NCBI GenBank assembly: GCA_023336205.1
Contig: JALQCR010000044.1
Span: forward strand, 1 to 53,757
Length of the DNA stretch: 53,757 nt
Reading direction: 5' to 3'
Source: Pseudanabaena sp. Salubria-1
GTDB lineage: Bacteria; Cyanobacteriota; Cyanobacteriia; Pseudanabaenales; Pseudanabaenaceae
Part shown: positions 35,555 to 43,207 of the stretch, piece after piece
Numbering within the stretch: position 1 is the stretch's first letter
How the letters are laid out: each line of letters begins with the position of its first letter
The notes under the pieces: model-generated
What the model was told of the DNA's origin: nothing
What the model saw: the letters and a program-made list of their open reading frames with translations, nothing else
Databases searched by the model: none
Translations under genes and position numbers: made by a program

Positions 35555-36415
35555 ATGGTAACAACACCTTCCGCTATAACCAACCGAAAGCAAAGATCTA
35601 ACCCTTTTCTAAAGCTTCTCGGTAAAATCCCTTGGACATGGGTAATTACTTTTACTTACCTCGCCTTTTTGCTGATTTTACCGATCGCCGCATTACTAAC
35701 AAAAGCCGCTACTGAGCCGTTAGAGAATTTCTGGAAAACAGCGACTAGCCCACTCGCTGTATCGAGTTATGAGATTACTTTCGTTACCGCCTTTGCCGCC
35801 GCCGCCGTTAATGGCATATTCGGAACTTTGATTGCGTGGGTTTTAGTCCGTTATGAGTTCTTTGGTAAAAGGTTCCTAGAAGCTGTAGTGGATTTACCAT
35901 TTGCTCTGCCCACGGCGGTCGCAGGTTTAACCCTAGCAACGGTCTATAGTGAAAAAGGTTGGCTTGGCTCAATGGTTGCACCGTTCGGCATCAAAATTGC
36001 TTTCACACGGATTGGGGTTTGGATCGCGATGATGTTTATCTCCCTGCCTTTTATCGTGCGGACAGTTCAGCCCGTACTCACCGAATTAGAAAAGGAAATC
36101 GAAGAAGCAGCTTGGTCATTGGGAGCTTCTAAATTACAAACTTTTATACAGGTAATTCTCCCGCCGCTCACACCAGCGATCTTGACAGGAGTTGCCCTCG
36201 GCTTTTCTCGTGCTGTCGGTGAATATGGCTCCACTGTAATTATTGCCTCCAATACTCCATTTAGGGATCTAATTACGCCAATTTTGATCTTCCAACGTCT
36301 AGAGCAGTATGACTATGTGGGCGCAACAGTTCTTGGAACGGTAATGTTAGGCATTTCTTTTGTGAGCTTACTCGCAATTAATCTATTACAAGCATGGAGC
36401 AAACGCTATGGCTAA
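35555..36415 (+). CDS. cysT: sulfate ABC transporter permease CysT
   Basis: 286 residues from ATG 35555; an upstream start would add 17 residues without support. About six membrane helices. The EAA loop reads LEKEIEEAAWSLGASKLQTF, which docks on the ATPase. LPFALPTAVAGLTLATVYSEKGW is characteristic of CysT/CysU. It overlaps cysW by 8 bases, so the two subunits are translationally coupled. Confidence 0.94.
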   Translation: MVTTPSAITNRKQRSNPFLKLLGKIPWTWVITFTYLAFLLILPIAALLTKAATEPLENFWKTATSPLAVSSYEITFVTAFAAAAVNGIFGTLIAWVLVRYEFFGKRFLEAVVDLPFALPTAVAGLTLATVYSEKGWLGSMVAPFGIKIAFTRIGVWIAMMFISLPFIVRTVQPVLTELEKEIEEAAWSLGASKLQTFIQVILPPLTPAILTGVALGFSRAVGEYGSTVIIASNTPFRDLITPILIFQRLEQYDYVGATVLGTVMLGISFVSLLAINLLQAWSKRYG

Positions 36416-37283
36416 TCTCAATTCTTCCATAGTCGATCGCCCCAGCGATTTACCAGAACCCACAAAAATTGCTAAAAAGAAAAGTTGGGTTCCGACTATA
36501 TTAATTGCGATTTCTTTTATTTATCTGGGACTAGTGCTGCTAATTCCTGCGGCAAACGTTTTTGTCACTGCCTTTAGCAAAGGCTTCAGCCCCATATTGG
36601 CGGCTGTCCAGCGCCCTGACTTCCAAAATGCAATCAAGCTCACCGTCAGCCTAGCGGTAATCGCCTTACCTCTAAATACGATTTTTGGCTTAAGTGCTGC
36701 TTGGGCGATCGCTCGTAACAAATTTCCTGGAAAAGCTTTATTACTTAGCATCATCGATTTGCCATTCTCGATTTCGCCTGTAGTTGCTGGCTTAATGATC
36801 GTCTTACTATATGGTCGTCTAGGCTGGTTTGGCTCATGGCTGGAATCCCATGATATCAAGATCGTATTTGCCTTTCCTGGAATGTTACTTGCCACCATTT
36901 TTGTGAGTATGCCCTTTATTGCTCGTGAAGTAATTCCTGTACTTGACGAAATGGGGACTGACCAAGAAGAAGCCGCACGTACCCTTGGCGCAAATGATTG
37001 GCAAATTTTCTGGCGAGTTGTTGTTCCCAATATTCGCTGGGGACTACTCTATGGATTGGTTTTAACCAATGCTAGAGCCATGGGTGAATTTGGAGCTGTA
37101 TCTGTAGTTTCAGGCAATATCGCCAGTAAGACCCAGAGTTTACCGCTCTTTGTTGAAGAATCTTATAAACAGTATGAAACGGAAGTAGCTTATTCCGCAG
37201 CTGTGCTGCTTGCATTGTTGGCAGTAGTTACACTAATTCTCAAAGAAATCCTAGAACGCAGAACCAGTAAAGCTCAAAAATAG
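36408..37283 (+). CDS. cysW: sulfate ABC transporter permease CysW
   Basis: 291 residues, about six membrane helices. The EAA loop is MGTDQEEAARTLGANDWQIF. DLPFSISPVVAGLMIVLLYG and NARAMGEFGAVSVVSGNI are typical of CysW. It pairs with CysT in the membrane. A GC-core palindrome follows the gene. Confidence 0.94.
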   Translation: MANLNSSIVDRPSDLPEPTKIAKKKSWVPTILIAISFIYLGLVLLIPAANVFVTAFSKGFSPILAAVQRPDFQNAIKLTVSLAVIALPLNTIFGLSAAWAIARNKFPGKALLLSIIDLPFSISPVVAGLMIVLLYGRLGWFGSWLESHDIKIVFAFPGMLLATIFVSMPFIAREVIPVLDEMGTDQEEAARTLGANDWQIFWRVVVPNIRWGLLYGLVLTNARAMGEFGAVSVVSGNIASKTQSLPLFVEESYKQYETEVAYSAAVLLALLAVVTLILKEILERRTSKAQK

Positions 37284-37296
37284 ATAGTGATAAATA

Positions 37297-37335
37297 GTTA
37301 AGGATGGGCGGCGCAAAGCGCCGCCCATCCTTAAC
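37297..37335. repeat. GC-core palindrome
   Basis: GTTAAGGATGGGCGGCGC-AAA-complement, perfect 18-base arms. The core is identical to the palindrome at 2661-2701. It probably terminates the sulfate operon. Confidence 0.85.
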
Positions 37336-37381
37336 AAGGATAAATTCTTCCCTTTTTAGGGCTACCCCAAAATAAATGAAG

Positions 37382-37445
37382 ATCACAAAATCCATAAAAT
37401 CTGAGACAAATACTTAGGGTTTCTCTAGTTTTTGGATTTTGTGAT
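37382..37445. repeat. 13-base inverted repeat before NIL gene
   Basis: ATCACAAAATCCA and TGGATTTTGTGAT are perfect complements 38 bases apart, ending about 40 bases before the NIL-domain start. Could be an operator or a leader hairpin. Confidence 0.5.
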
Positions 37446-37487
37446 ACACGAAGCGTCAAAAATTACTACCAGCAAGGAGTTTCTGTG

Positions 37488-37757
37488 ATGACTGTTGATA
37501 CTCGTCCTGTAATTAAAGATATTCGCCTTCGTATTCCTGAAAGTTTACATGGAGAACCTGTAATTTCACAGTTAACTTCCCATTGTGGTGTAATTGTGAA
37601 TATCGTTTCCGCAACTTTAGGTGTAAATGCCGGCAGTGGCTGGTTTCATCTCAGCCTCAAAGGTAATTCTGCTCAAATTCAAACAGCGATCGCCTATCTC
37701 AACGATCTAGATATCGAACTTTGGCAAGAGAACAATGAAACTCATACATCTCTCTAA
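37488..37757 (+). CDS. NIL-domain protein
   Basis: 89 residues from ATG 37488, with AAGGAG nine bases upstream. The single NIL (ferredoxin-like, ACT-related) domain covers most of the protein: RLRIPESLHGEPVISQLTSH, then NIVSATLGV and GWFHLSLKGN. NIL domains occur at the C-terminus of methionine ABC ATPases and as separate small proteins. Its position after sbpA-cysT-cysW suggests a sulfur-related ligand sensor, perhaps for sulfate uptake; this is inference. It has its own start region with an inverted repeat. Confidence 0.85.
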   Translation: MTVDTRPVIKDIRLRIPESLHGEPVISQLTSHCGVIVNIVSATLGVNAGSGWFHLSLKGNSAQIQTAIAYLNDLDIELWQENNETHTSL

Positions 37758-37859
37758 TACCAAAACACAAAAAGGCGTAGCCATTTTGTGTTTTAAAACC
37801 CTTATAGGGTTTGGTTTTTAATTTACGAAAGTGTAGCCACACTTTCGTGAATTGGTATA
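37756..37859. repeat. three-hairpin repeat element, copy 2 (inverse)
   Basis: The reverse complement of the element at 31702-31804: a CACAAAAAGGCGTAGCC-type hairpin, AAACCC/GGGTTT, then a TACGAAAGTGTAGCC-type hairpin, bounded by ATACCAA and TTGGTAT. The copies differ at scattered positions yet keep their pairing. Confidence 0.85.
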
Positions 37860-37871
37860 ATTCTATTTGTG

Positions 37872-37962
37872 AAAATCAGTTTTTAAAAGCCAGCCTATGG
37901 CTGGCTTTTAAAAACTGATTTTGGAGTTCCCAGCGCCAAAGGCGCTGGAAACTCCAAAATCA
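37872..37962. repeat. two palindromes sharing an arm
   Basis: The first (37872-37922) has arms AAAATCAGTTTTTAAAAGCC and complement. The second (37915-37962) has arms CTGATTTTGGAG...GCGCC and complement. CTGATTTT is common to both, so two alternative folds compete. The second resembles 7244-7288. Confidence 0.8.
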
Positions 37963-38041
37963 GTTGCACAAGAAGAATTTCTGGATTCTCATTTAAAATT
38001 TGCAACAAATTACCTTAGTTTGTTATAATCATTCTCCGTTC

Positions 38042-38112
<71 letters not shown>

Positions 38113-38114
38113 TT

Positions 38115-38155
38115 AACAAAAAAGAGTGAATGCTTTGCATTCACTCTTTTTTGTT
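38115..38155 (+). terminator. intrinsic terminator after tRNA-Cys
   Basis: AACAAAAAAGAGTGAATGC-TTT-complement, with T6 at the end of the right arm. It also overlaps the end of the convergent LysR gene and so may serve both. Confidence 0.85.
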
Positions 38156-39098
38156 ACCAAGTAGTATCTTCAGCAATCTGTTTCCCTTCAGTCTGCAAAT
38201 ATTCCAAAAAAGCCTGAGCTACTACTGATAACTGCTTACCAGCGAGATGAATAACATACCAGTTACAAGGGATCGGAAAATGCTCTACATCCAAAACCGC
38301 AATCTGCCCCGAAGCCCCCTCCAAAGCGATCGTGTGTCGCGACAAAACTGAGATTCCTAAGCCACCTGCGATCGCCTGTTTAATCGCCTCATTACTTGCA
38401 AGCTCCATTTTTATTTTCGGAGTAACTTTATGCTCATCAAATAGCCTTTTTACATATCCCCTTGTACCAGAGCCCGACTCTCTGGTGATAAATGGTTCAT
38501 CTGCCAACTTTTGAATGGGAATATTTTTCTCGTTAGCCAAATGATGATCGTGACTTGCTAGAACCACTAATGGGTTTGACAAAAACTGATGAGACTTTAC
38601 ATCTGGCTCATCAGGAACTTGGCTAAGAATATATAAATCATCCTTATTCTCAGCAAGCCTCTCTAAAACACCGCTATGGTTAGTTACCTTCAAAGATATT
38701 TCTACCCCAGGATAACGCTGACAAAATGGTCCCAGTAAACGCGGGATTACATATTTTGCTGTTGTTACCACCGTAATCTTTAAATATCCCTGTTTTAGTC
38801 CTTTCATATCGGCAACACTCATCTCAAATTGAGATATGCGACCAAATATCTCTTGACAAGTTGTAAACAACTCTCGACCAGCCTGAGTTAAAAAAAGTTT
38901 TTTGCCCACCTGCTCAAACAAGGGCATCCCGATGGCCTTTGTCAAATGCTTAATCTGCATCGAAACAGTGGGTTGTGTTAGAAATAGCTCCTCGGCTGCG
39001 CGAGTATAGCTGCCATGACGAGCCGCTACTTCAAAGACCTGCAACTGATGCAGGGTGATATGAGTAGCTAATTGAGCATCAGATAGGCGGTAACTCAT
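38154..39098 (-). CDS. LysR-family regulator, CmpR/NdhR-like
   Basis: 314 residues. The winged HTH is near the N-terminus: LHQLQVFEVAARHGSYTRAA and LFLTQPTVSMQIKHLTKAIG. The effector domain follows, with TAKYVIPRLLGPFCQRYPGV. The pattern fits the cyanobacterial group of CmpR and NdhR/CcmR, which control inorganic carbon uptake, more than CysB or RbcR. A 50-bp palindrome covers its start codon, probably for autoregulation. Proximity to the sulfate genes leaves a sulfur role possible. Confidence 0.85.
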   Translation of the reverse strand: MSYRLSDAQLATHITLHQLQVFEVAARHGSYTRAAEELFLTQPTVSMQIKHLTKAIGMPLFEQVGKKLFLTQAGRELFTTCQEIFGRISQFEMSVADMKGLKQGYLKITVVTTAKYVIPRLLGPFCQRYPGVEISLKVTNHSGVLERLAENKDDLYILSQVPDEPDVKSHQFLSNPLVVLASHDHHLANEKNIPIQKLADEPFITRESGSGTRGYVKRLFDEHKVTPKIKMELASNEAIKQAIAGGLGISVLSRHTIALEGASGQIAVLDVEHFPIPCNWYVIHLAGKQLSVVAQAFLEYLQTEGKQIAEDTTW

Positions 39099-39146
39099 AT
39101 TAGTGATAAAACCATAGATTATGTTCTATGATTTTATCACTAATAT
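39097..39146. promoter_or_regulatory. 50-bp palindrome over the LysR start codon
   Basis: Twenty-two-base arms, ATATTAGTGATAAAACCATA then GA, and complement, differ at one position around TTATGT. They overlap the ATG of the LysR gene. The inner AACCATAGATT resembles the AACCGTAGATT of the cysK and sbpA promoters. It is likely an autoregulatory operator or an mRNA hairpin that hides the start. Confidence 0.65.
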
Positions 39147-39261
39147 ACATTTTTAGTCTATGCATTTAATCTATATAATCTTTTTTAGTGCGATTACCAG
39201 TAAATTTAAGTAGATGAGCATAATTAATTTCAAACCCCAACCCTAAGGTTTAGTAACCTTA

Positions 39262-39282
39262 AGGCGGCGCGAAGCGCCGCCT
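39262..39282. repeat. short GC-core palindrome
   Basis: AGGCGGCGC-GAA-GCGCCGCCT only: the family core without long outer arms. It is useful as the minimal form of the repeat. Confidence 0.7.
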
Positions 39283-39398
39283 ACCTGTCTAATACCAAAC
39301 GGGTCGATGTAATTTATTTTGCATGGGAGATGTTTTGCCATCTCCATCTATATCATTCTGGTTCTGTCGAATAAAAAATCAAAAGGTGTGGGTCTGGA

Positions 39399-39872
39399 AT
39401 GAGATTAAGGCAACAAGTTACAAATTTATTTCGCTTTTTGACTCTTGCCTGTAAAGATGAGAGCTTTTTAAAAGCAATTAGAACAGTCGAAAACGTTGTT
39501 TCTAAAATAATGGCGATCGCGCTAGTATTTGTCATTTTTGGCGCACTATTTGACTTGTTGCGGATACTAACCTTTGATCTTTTTTTTACTGACCCAAGAG
39601 GAGCTTTTAGCATCCCTTTGCTCAAAATATTTGGGATGTTTCTGAATGTATTGATTGCCCTTGAACTCATGGAAAACGTGACGGCTTACTTGCGCCATCA
39701 CACAATCCAGCTAGAGCTAGTGATCATTACCGCCTTAACAGCGGTTGCGCGTAAAGTCATTATCTTTGATAGCAAAGCTGATGGTGACCTCACAGGGCTT
39801 GCGATCGCAGTGCTTTCACTATCAATCAGTTATTGGATCGTCCGTAGCCAAAACAAAATTCATAAACATTAA
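39399..39872 (+). CDS. PsiE-family membrane protein
   Basis: 157 residues with four membrane helices (about 30-52, 70-90, 100-118 and 130-148). AIRTVENVVSKIMAIALVFV and VLIALELMENVTAYLRHHTI followed by ELVIITALTAVARKVIIFD fit the phosphate-starvation-inducible PsiE family. Function is unknown in the family. Start ATG is preceded by a purine-rich GGTGTGGGT. A long palindrome follows. Confidence 0.82.
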   Translation: MRLRQQVTNLFRFLTLACKDESFLKAIRTVENVVSKIMAIALVFVIFGALFDLLRILTFDLFFTDPRGAFSIPLLKIFGMFLNVLIALELMENVTAYLRHHTIQLELVIITALTAVARKVIIFDSKADGDLTGLAIAVLSLSISYWIVRSQNKIHKH

Positions 39873-39895
39873 GGGAACTCCAATGTTCCATATCA

Positions 39896-39947
39896 AACCC
39901 AAAAAAATAGCGGTGGGATAAGCCCACCGCTATTTTTTTTGGGTTGA
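39896..39947. repeat. palindrome after psiE
   Basis: AACCCAAAAAAATAGCGGTGGG pairs with its complement around ATAAG. Likely terminator; outer AACCCAAAA recalls the AAAACCCAAAA class. Confidence 0.75.
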
Positions 39948-39957
39948 TTAGTTTGTC

Positions 39958-40014
39958 AAAACCAATTTTTATGTTTGCTGTGCTGTAAGCACAGCAAACA
40001 TAAAAATTGGTTTT
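39958..40014. repeat. palindrome with 27-base perfect arms
   Basis: AAAACCAATTTTTATGTTTG plus CTGTGCT and its complement around GTA. Twelve bases after the previous palindrome, 87 bases before psbX. Confidence 0.8.
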
Positions 40015-40101
40015 AATGCGAAGAGCTGACTCCATAGCTTTTTAAGCTAAAATTATGTCAAGCATTTAATCTGTATATCAAAACTTTACCTACATATCTA
40101 T

Positions 40102-40221
40102 ATGACACAATCATTAACTAATTTTCTAGGCAGCCTTGTCGCAGGTGGCGTAGTTCTTGGTCTGATCTTCGCAGCAGTGTTGCTCGTTAGCAGAAAAGAT
40201 CGCGTCATCCGTCGCGGTTAA
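40102..40221 (+). CDS. psbX: photosystem II protein PsbX
   Basis: 39 residues: MTQSLTNFLGSLVAGG, a single membrane helix, then LLVSRKDRVIRRG. This is the standard PsbX form: an N-terminal S-L-x-N-F-L-x-S-L block, one TM helix and a basic stromal tail with S-x-K-D. PsbX is a low-molecular-weight PSII subunit near cytochrome b559 that influences QB-site quinone exchange. Ycf66 follows, a neighbourhood known in cyanobacteria. Too short for ordinary ORF cut-offs. Confidence 0.9.
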   Translation: MTQSLTNFLGSLVAGGVVLGLIFAAVLLVSRKDRVIRRG

Positions 40222-40223
40222 TC

Positions 40224-40278
40224 AAAACCCAAAAGACAAGAGGCAGCGCTTTGCGCCGCCTCTTGTCTTTTGGGTTTT
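40224..40278. repeat. AAAACCCAAAA-type GC-core palindrome
   Basis: Outer AAAACCCAAAA/TTTTGGGTTTT and core GCAGCGC-TTT-GCGCCGC with variable middle GACAAGAG. One mismatch in the core. Begins 3 bases after the psbX stop, so probably its terminator too. Confidence 0.85.
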
Positions 40279-40390
40279 GGTTTAGAGAAATTTGCGCCAT
40301 GGCAAAGCTCTCTGTTGTTATACTGAATGACGTAGATAGACTGAAAGCACTTGACTAGTAAAGAAGCTAAGCATAATTAAACATAAAATC

Positions 40391-40433
40391 CCAAAATCTG
40401 TACCGCCAGATGCACAGGCGGTACAGATTTTGG
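40391..40433. repeat. palindrome before ycf66
   Basis: CCAAAATCTGTACCGCC pairs perfectly with its complement around AGATGCACA. It lies in the 300-base gap between psbX and ycf66; no promoter is evident by eye. Confidence 0.75.
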
Positions 40434-40519
40434 CTCTGCTGCCTTAATTATGCCGAAGTACTTATACTCTCAATGTTTGAGTCAAAAAAATGCAGGTACT
40501 TTAGGAGAAATATAGAGCC

Positions 40520-41269
40520 ATGATCAACATCGGTGGCAACCCGCTAATGATTCTTTTGGCAATTGTTGCCGCTTTAGGAGGCGTGGGTTTATATTTTGTG
40601 CGGAACTTTCGCCCTGAACTAGCCCGTGACCATGATATTTTTTTCTCAGCGATCGCCTTGGTCTATGGCATCATCTTGCTAGCTTTTAATTTTCGGATGG
40701 AAATTACTACTCAGCTAGCCCAAGTCTTAGTAGTAGGATTCGCAGGCTGGTTTGCTGTAGAGTCATTAGTACTACGCCAAGCTCTAGCCAATCAAGCCCG
40801 AAGAGCACCTTCTAGTCCTCTTGTTGATGATGAAGAACCCATAGGTTCGGATTATCGAGTTGAGATTGATCCCACTCGTGAAATTGCGCCTCGTCGAGAT
40901 CGCGATCCTTCTCGGCGGATGCGCGGTTCTATTTCAAACAGTGCTGAAGCAAGTGAACTTCGTGGAGATACCGCAGATAGTCGCCGTTCACGTCGTCCAA
41001 AGAGGAGTAGTGGCGATTCCAATGGCAATGATTCAGTGATTGATATTGACGAAAGTGATATTCGTCCTGTTAGCCCCAAGCGTCGCCCACGACCTAGCGA
41101 TGATAATATAAGCGGAGAACGCCCCAGAAATCGTAATAACGAATCTGAAAACTTTGGTACTGGTGAATCTAGCAAAGATAATGCTGCTACATCTGGGCGC
41201 AGGCGAAGACCATCAGGTCGTCCTTCCCCATATGCCAATAATGATGGAGCAAATACTGATGATTTTTAG
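40520..41269 (+). CDS. ycf66: Ycf66-family protein
   Basis: 249 residues. The N-terminal third has three membrane helices (about 8-25, 38-55 and 64-82) and the Ycf66 signature YFVRNFRPELARDHDIFFSA. The C-terminal two-thirds is low-complexity, rich in Arg, Ser, Pro and Asp, with repeated SRR/RRPR motifs. It is probably disordered. Ycf66 is conserved in cyanobacteria and some plastids with no firm function. GGAG lies shortly before the ATG. Confidence 0.9.
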   Translation: MINIGGNPLMILLAIVAALGGVGLYFVRNFRPELARDHDIFFSAIALVYGIILLAFNFRMEITTQLAQVLVVGFAGWFAVESLVLRQALANQARRAPSSPLVDDEEPIGSDYRVEIDPTREIAPRRDRDPSRRMRGSISNSAEASELRGDTADSRRSRRPKRSSGDSNGNDSVIDIDESDIRPVSPKRRPRPSDDNISGERPRNRNNESENFGTGESSKDNAATSGRRRRPSGRPSPYANNDGANTDDF

Positions 41270-41512
41270 ATTTATTTGCTAAAGTTAATTACAAATATAC
41301 TTTTGATTTTATCCAGATTCGCTGAAATTAAAGTTGTGTAAATATTTCCCAAGAATTGCTTTCTTGTCTATGCAAGTCTTAAAGGTTTAAAAAATCCCCA
41401 GATTTTTTGAAATTGATATAAGCTATGAGTCTGCGTAGGGCAGTGACATATTAAACTGTTATTATCCCTGCAACTTGATTTGATCAACCATCACTTGGGC
41501 TTTCGATCAACC

Positions 41513-43141
41513 GTGAGTTATTGCGTTAATCCAAACTGTGCTAATCCGAATAATGAACCATTTGCCATGAATTGTGCGGCTTGTGGTTCTAGTTTAAAGC
41601 TGCGAAATCGTTACCGAGCTAGTCGTCCACTAGGCAAAGGTGGATTTGGCGCAACATTTTTGGCTGCTGATGAGGGACTGCCTGGATTCCCATCCTGTGT
41701 GGTCAAGCAATTGCGACCAAATACTCAATCAGCCAGTGTGATGAAAATGGCGCGAGAATTATTTGAGAGAGAAGCTTTTACCCTTGGCAAAATTGGTAGT
41801 CATCCTCAGATTCCGCGCTTACTAGATTATTTTGAAGAAGATGGTAATTTTTATCTGGTTCAAGAATTCGTTGATGGGGAAACTTTAAAACAAGAATTTG
41901 AGCGTCGGGGTATATTCAACGAAATTGAAATTCGGAAAATACTTGCAGAAATATTCCCAGCACTAGGTTTTATGCATGAAAACGGGGTGATCCATCGTGA
42001 TATTAAGCCTGCTAACATCATGCGTCGCAAACAAGATGGACAGCTTGTATTAATTGACTTTGGCGCAGTTTCTAGCCAAATTAATAAACCATCTTCGGAT
42101 GATGATCCTAGTGGTTTATTAACTAATTTTGCGATCGGTACACCAGGATTTGCGCCGCCAGAACAGATGGCAATGCGTCCTGTTTACTCTAGCGATCTGT
42201 ATGCTATAGCGATGAGTTGTCTGTATCTTATGACAGGACGATCGCCTAAAGATTTACCCCACGATCCCTATACAGGTGAAATTAATTGGAAATCGCAGGT
42301 TAAGCTAAGCGATCGACTCAGAGTAGTTTTTGAGAAGCTCCTTCAGCAATCAGTTGCCCAACGATTTCGCTCAGCGGAGGAAGCTTTACGCGCCTTAGAG
42401 TCTGGTGGCGTTTCTGAAGAACCGCCAAAAGCTACGACACCATCAGCAAGCTATACACCTCCTAGTGCGCCTTCTTCTGTGACCGTTAGACCTGCAACGC
42501 AGATACCTAACTCACGCATTCAATCGCAGAAACATGGCAATGGTCAGGGAGCACAATTTGATAACAGTGGCATGTTGACCTCTGGTAGTACCAGATCAGG
42601 CAGTCGGATTGGTACTGGTGAGCTGAAAGGTGGGCGTAGAGTTATTGTTGAATACAATCAAGGCAAGCGAAACTTTGCCAATCAAGATTACTCTAAAGCT
42701 GCTTTTGGTAGTGCAACCCTATCTGGTATTGTGATGAGCCGATCTAAATTAGTTGAGGCAGATTTTTGTCATAGTGACTTAACTGGAGCTAGTTTTCAAG
42801 GGGCTAATTTATCTCAGGCTAAGTTAAATAGTGCTAATTTACGGGAAGCAAAAATGCAACGCGCTATCCTGATAAAGTGTGATTTGGGCAGTGCTTCGAT
42901 GATTTTGGCTGATTTACGCGAGGCAAATCTCCAATCAGCTTATATGAGTAAAGCTGATTTGTCTGGAGCAAATTTAAGTGGAGCTAACTTGAAGGGAGCA
43001 TATTTAAGTCAAGCCAACTTAAATGGCACAAATCTTTGTGGTGCAGATTTAAAAGGGGCTAAGATCTCTGAAGATCAATTAGCCCAAGCCAAAACAAATT
43101 GGGGTACGATTCGCCCTGATGGTAGTAAACGATTATTTTAA
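41513..43141 (+). CDS. Ser/Thr protein kinase with zinc ribbon and pentapeptide repeats
   Basis: 542 residues from GTG 41513 (MSYCVNPNC), the SpkB-type N-terminus with CxNxxC...C..CG zinc-ribbon cysteines. The kinase domain spans about 35-300: PLGKGGFGATFLA (P-loop), CVVKQL (Lys), VIHRDIKPANIM (catalytic loop) and IDFGAVS (DFG). A Pro/Ser-rich linker follows. The C-terminus (about 430-525) is a run of A-[DN]-L-x-x pentapeptides such as ADLSGANLSGANLKGAYLSQ, forming a beta-helix. It matches SpkB of Synechocystis, which is linked to motility and oxidative-stress responses. Confidence 0.92.
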   Translation: MSYCVNPNCANPNNEPFAMNCAACGSSLKLRNRYRASRPLGKGGFGATFLAADEGLPGFPSCVVKQLRPNTQSASVMKMARELFEREAFTLGKIGSHPQIPRLLDYFEEDGNFYLVQEFVDGETLKQEFERRGIFNEIEIRKILAEIFPALGFMHENGVIHRDIKPANIMRRKQDGQLVLIDFGAVSSQINKPSSDDDPSGLLTNFAIGTPGFAPPEQMAMRPVYSSDLYAIAMSCLYLMTGRSPKDLPHDPYTGEINWKSQVKLSDRLRVVFEKLLQQSVAQRFRSAEEALRALESGGVSEEPPKATTPSASYTPPSAPSSVTVRPATQIPNSRIQSQKHGNGQGAQFDNSGMLTSGSTRSGSRIGTGELKGGRRVIVEYNQGKRNFANQDYSKAAFGSATLSGIVMSRSKLVEADFCHSDLTGASFQGANLSQAKLNSANLREAKMQRAILIKCDLGSASMILADLREANLQSAYMSKADLSGANLSGANLKGAYLSQANLNGTNLCGADLKGAKISEDQLAQAKTNWGTIRPDGSKRLF

Positions 43142-43207
43142 AAACTTATATATTGGTGCATCACGAAGTGCTGCACTATATAGCATGTATGTACGGACAT
43201 TAATTTT

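Noticed and set aside
38154..39098. Calling the LysR gene cysB because it is beside sulfur genes
   Set aside because: N-terminal and effector-domain blocks fit the CmpR/NdhR group better; only the shared promoter-like motif suggests sulfur.
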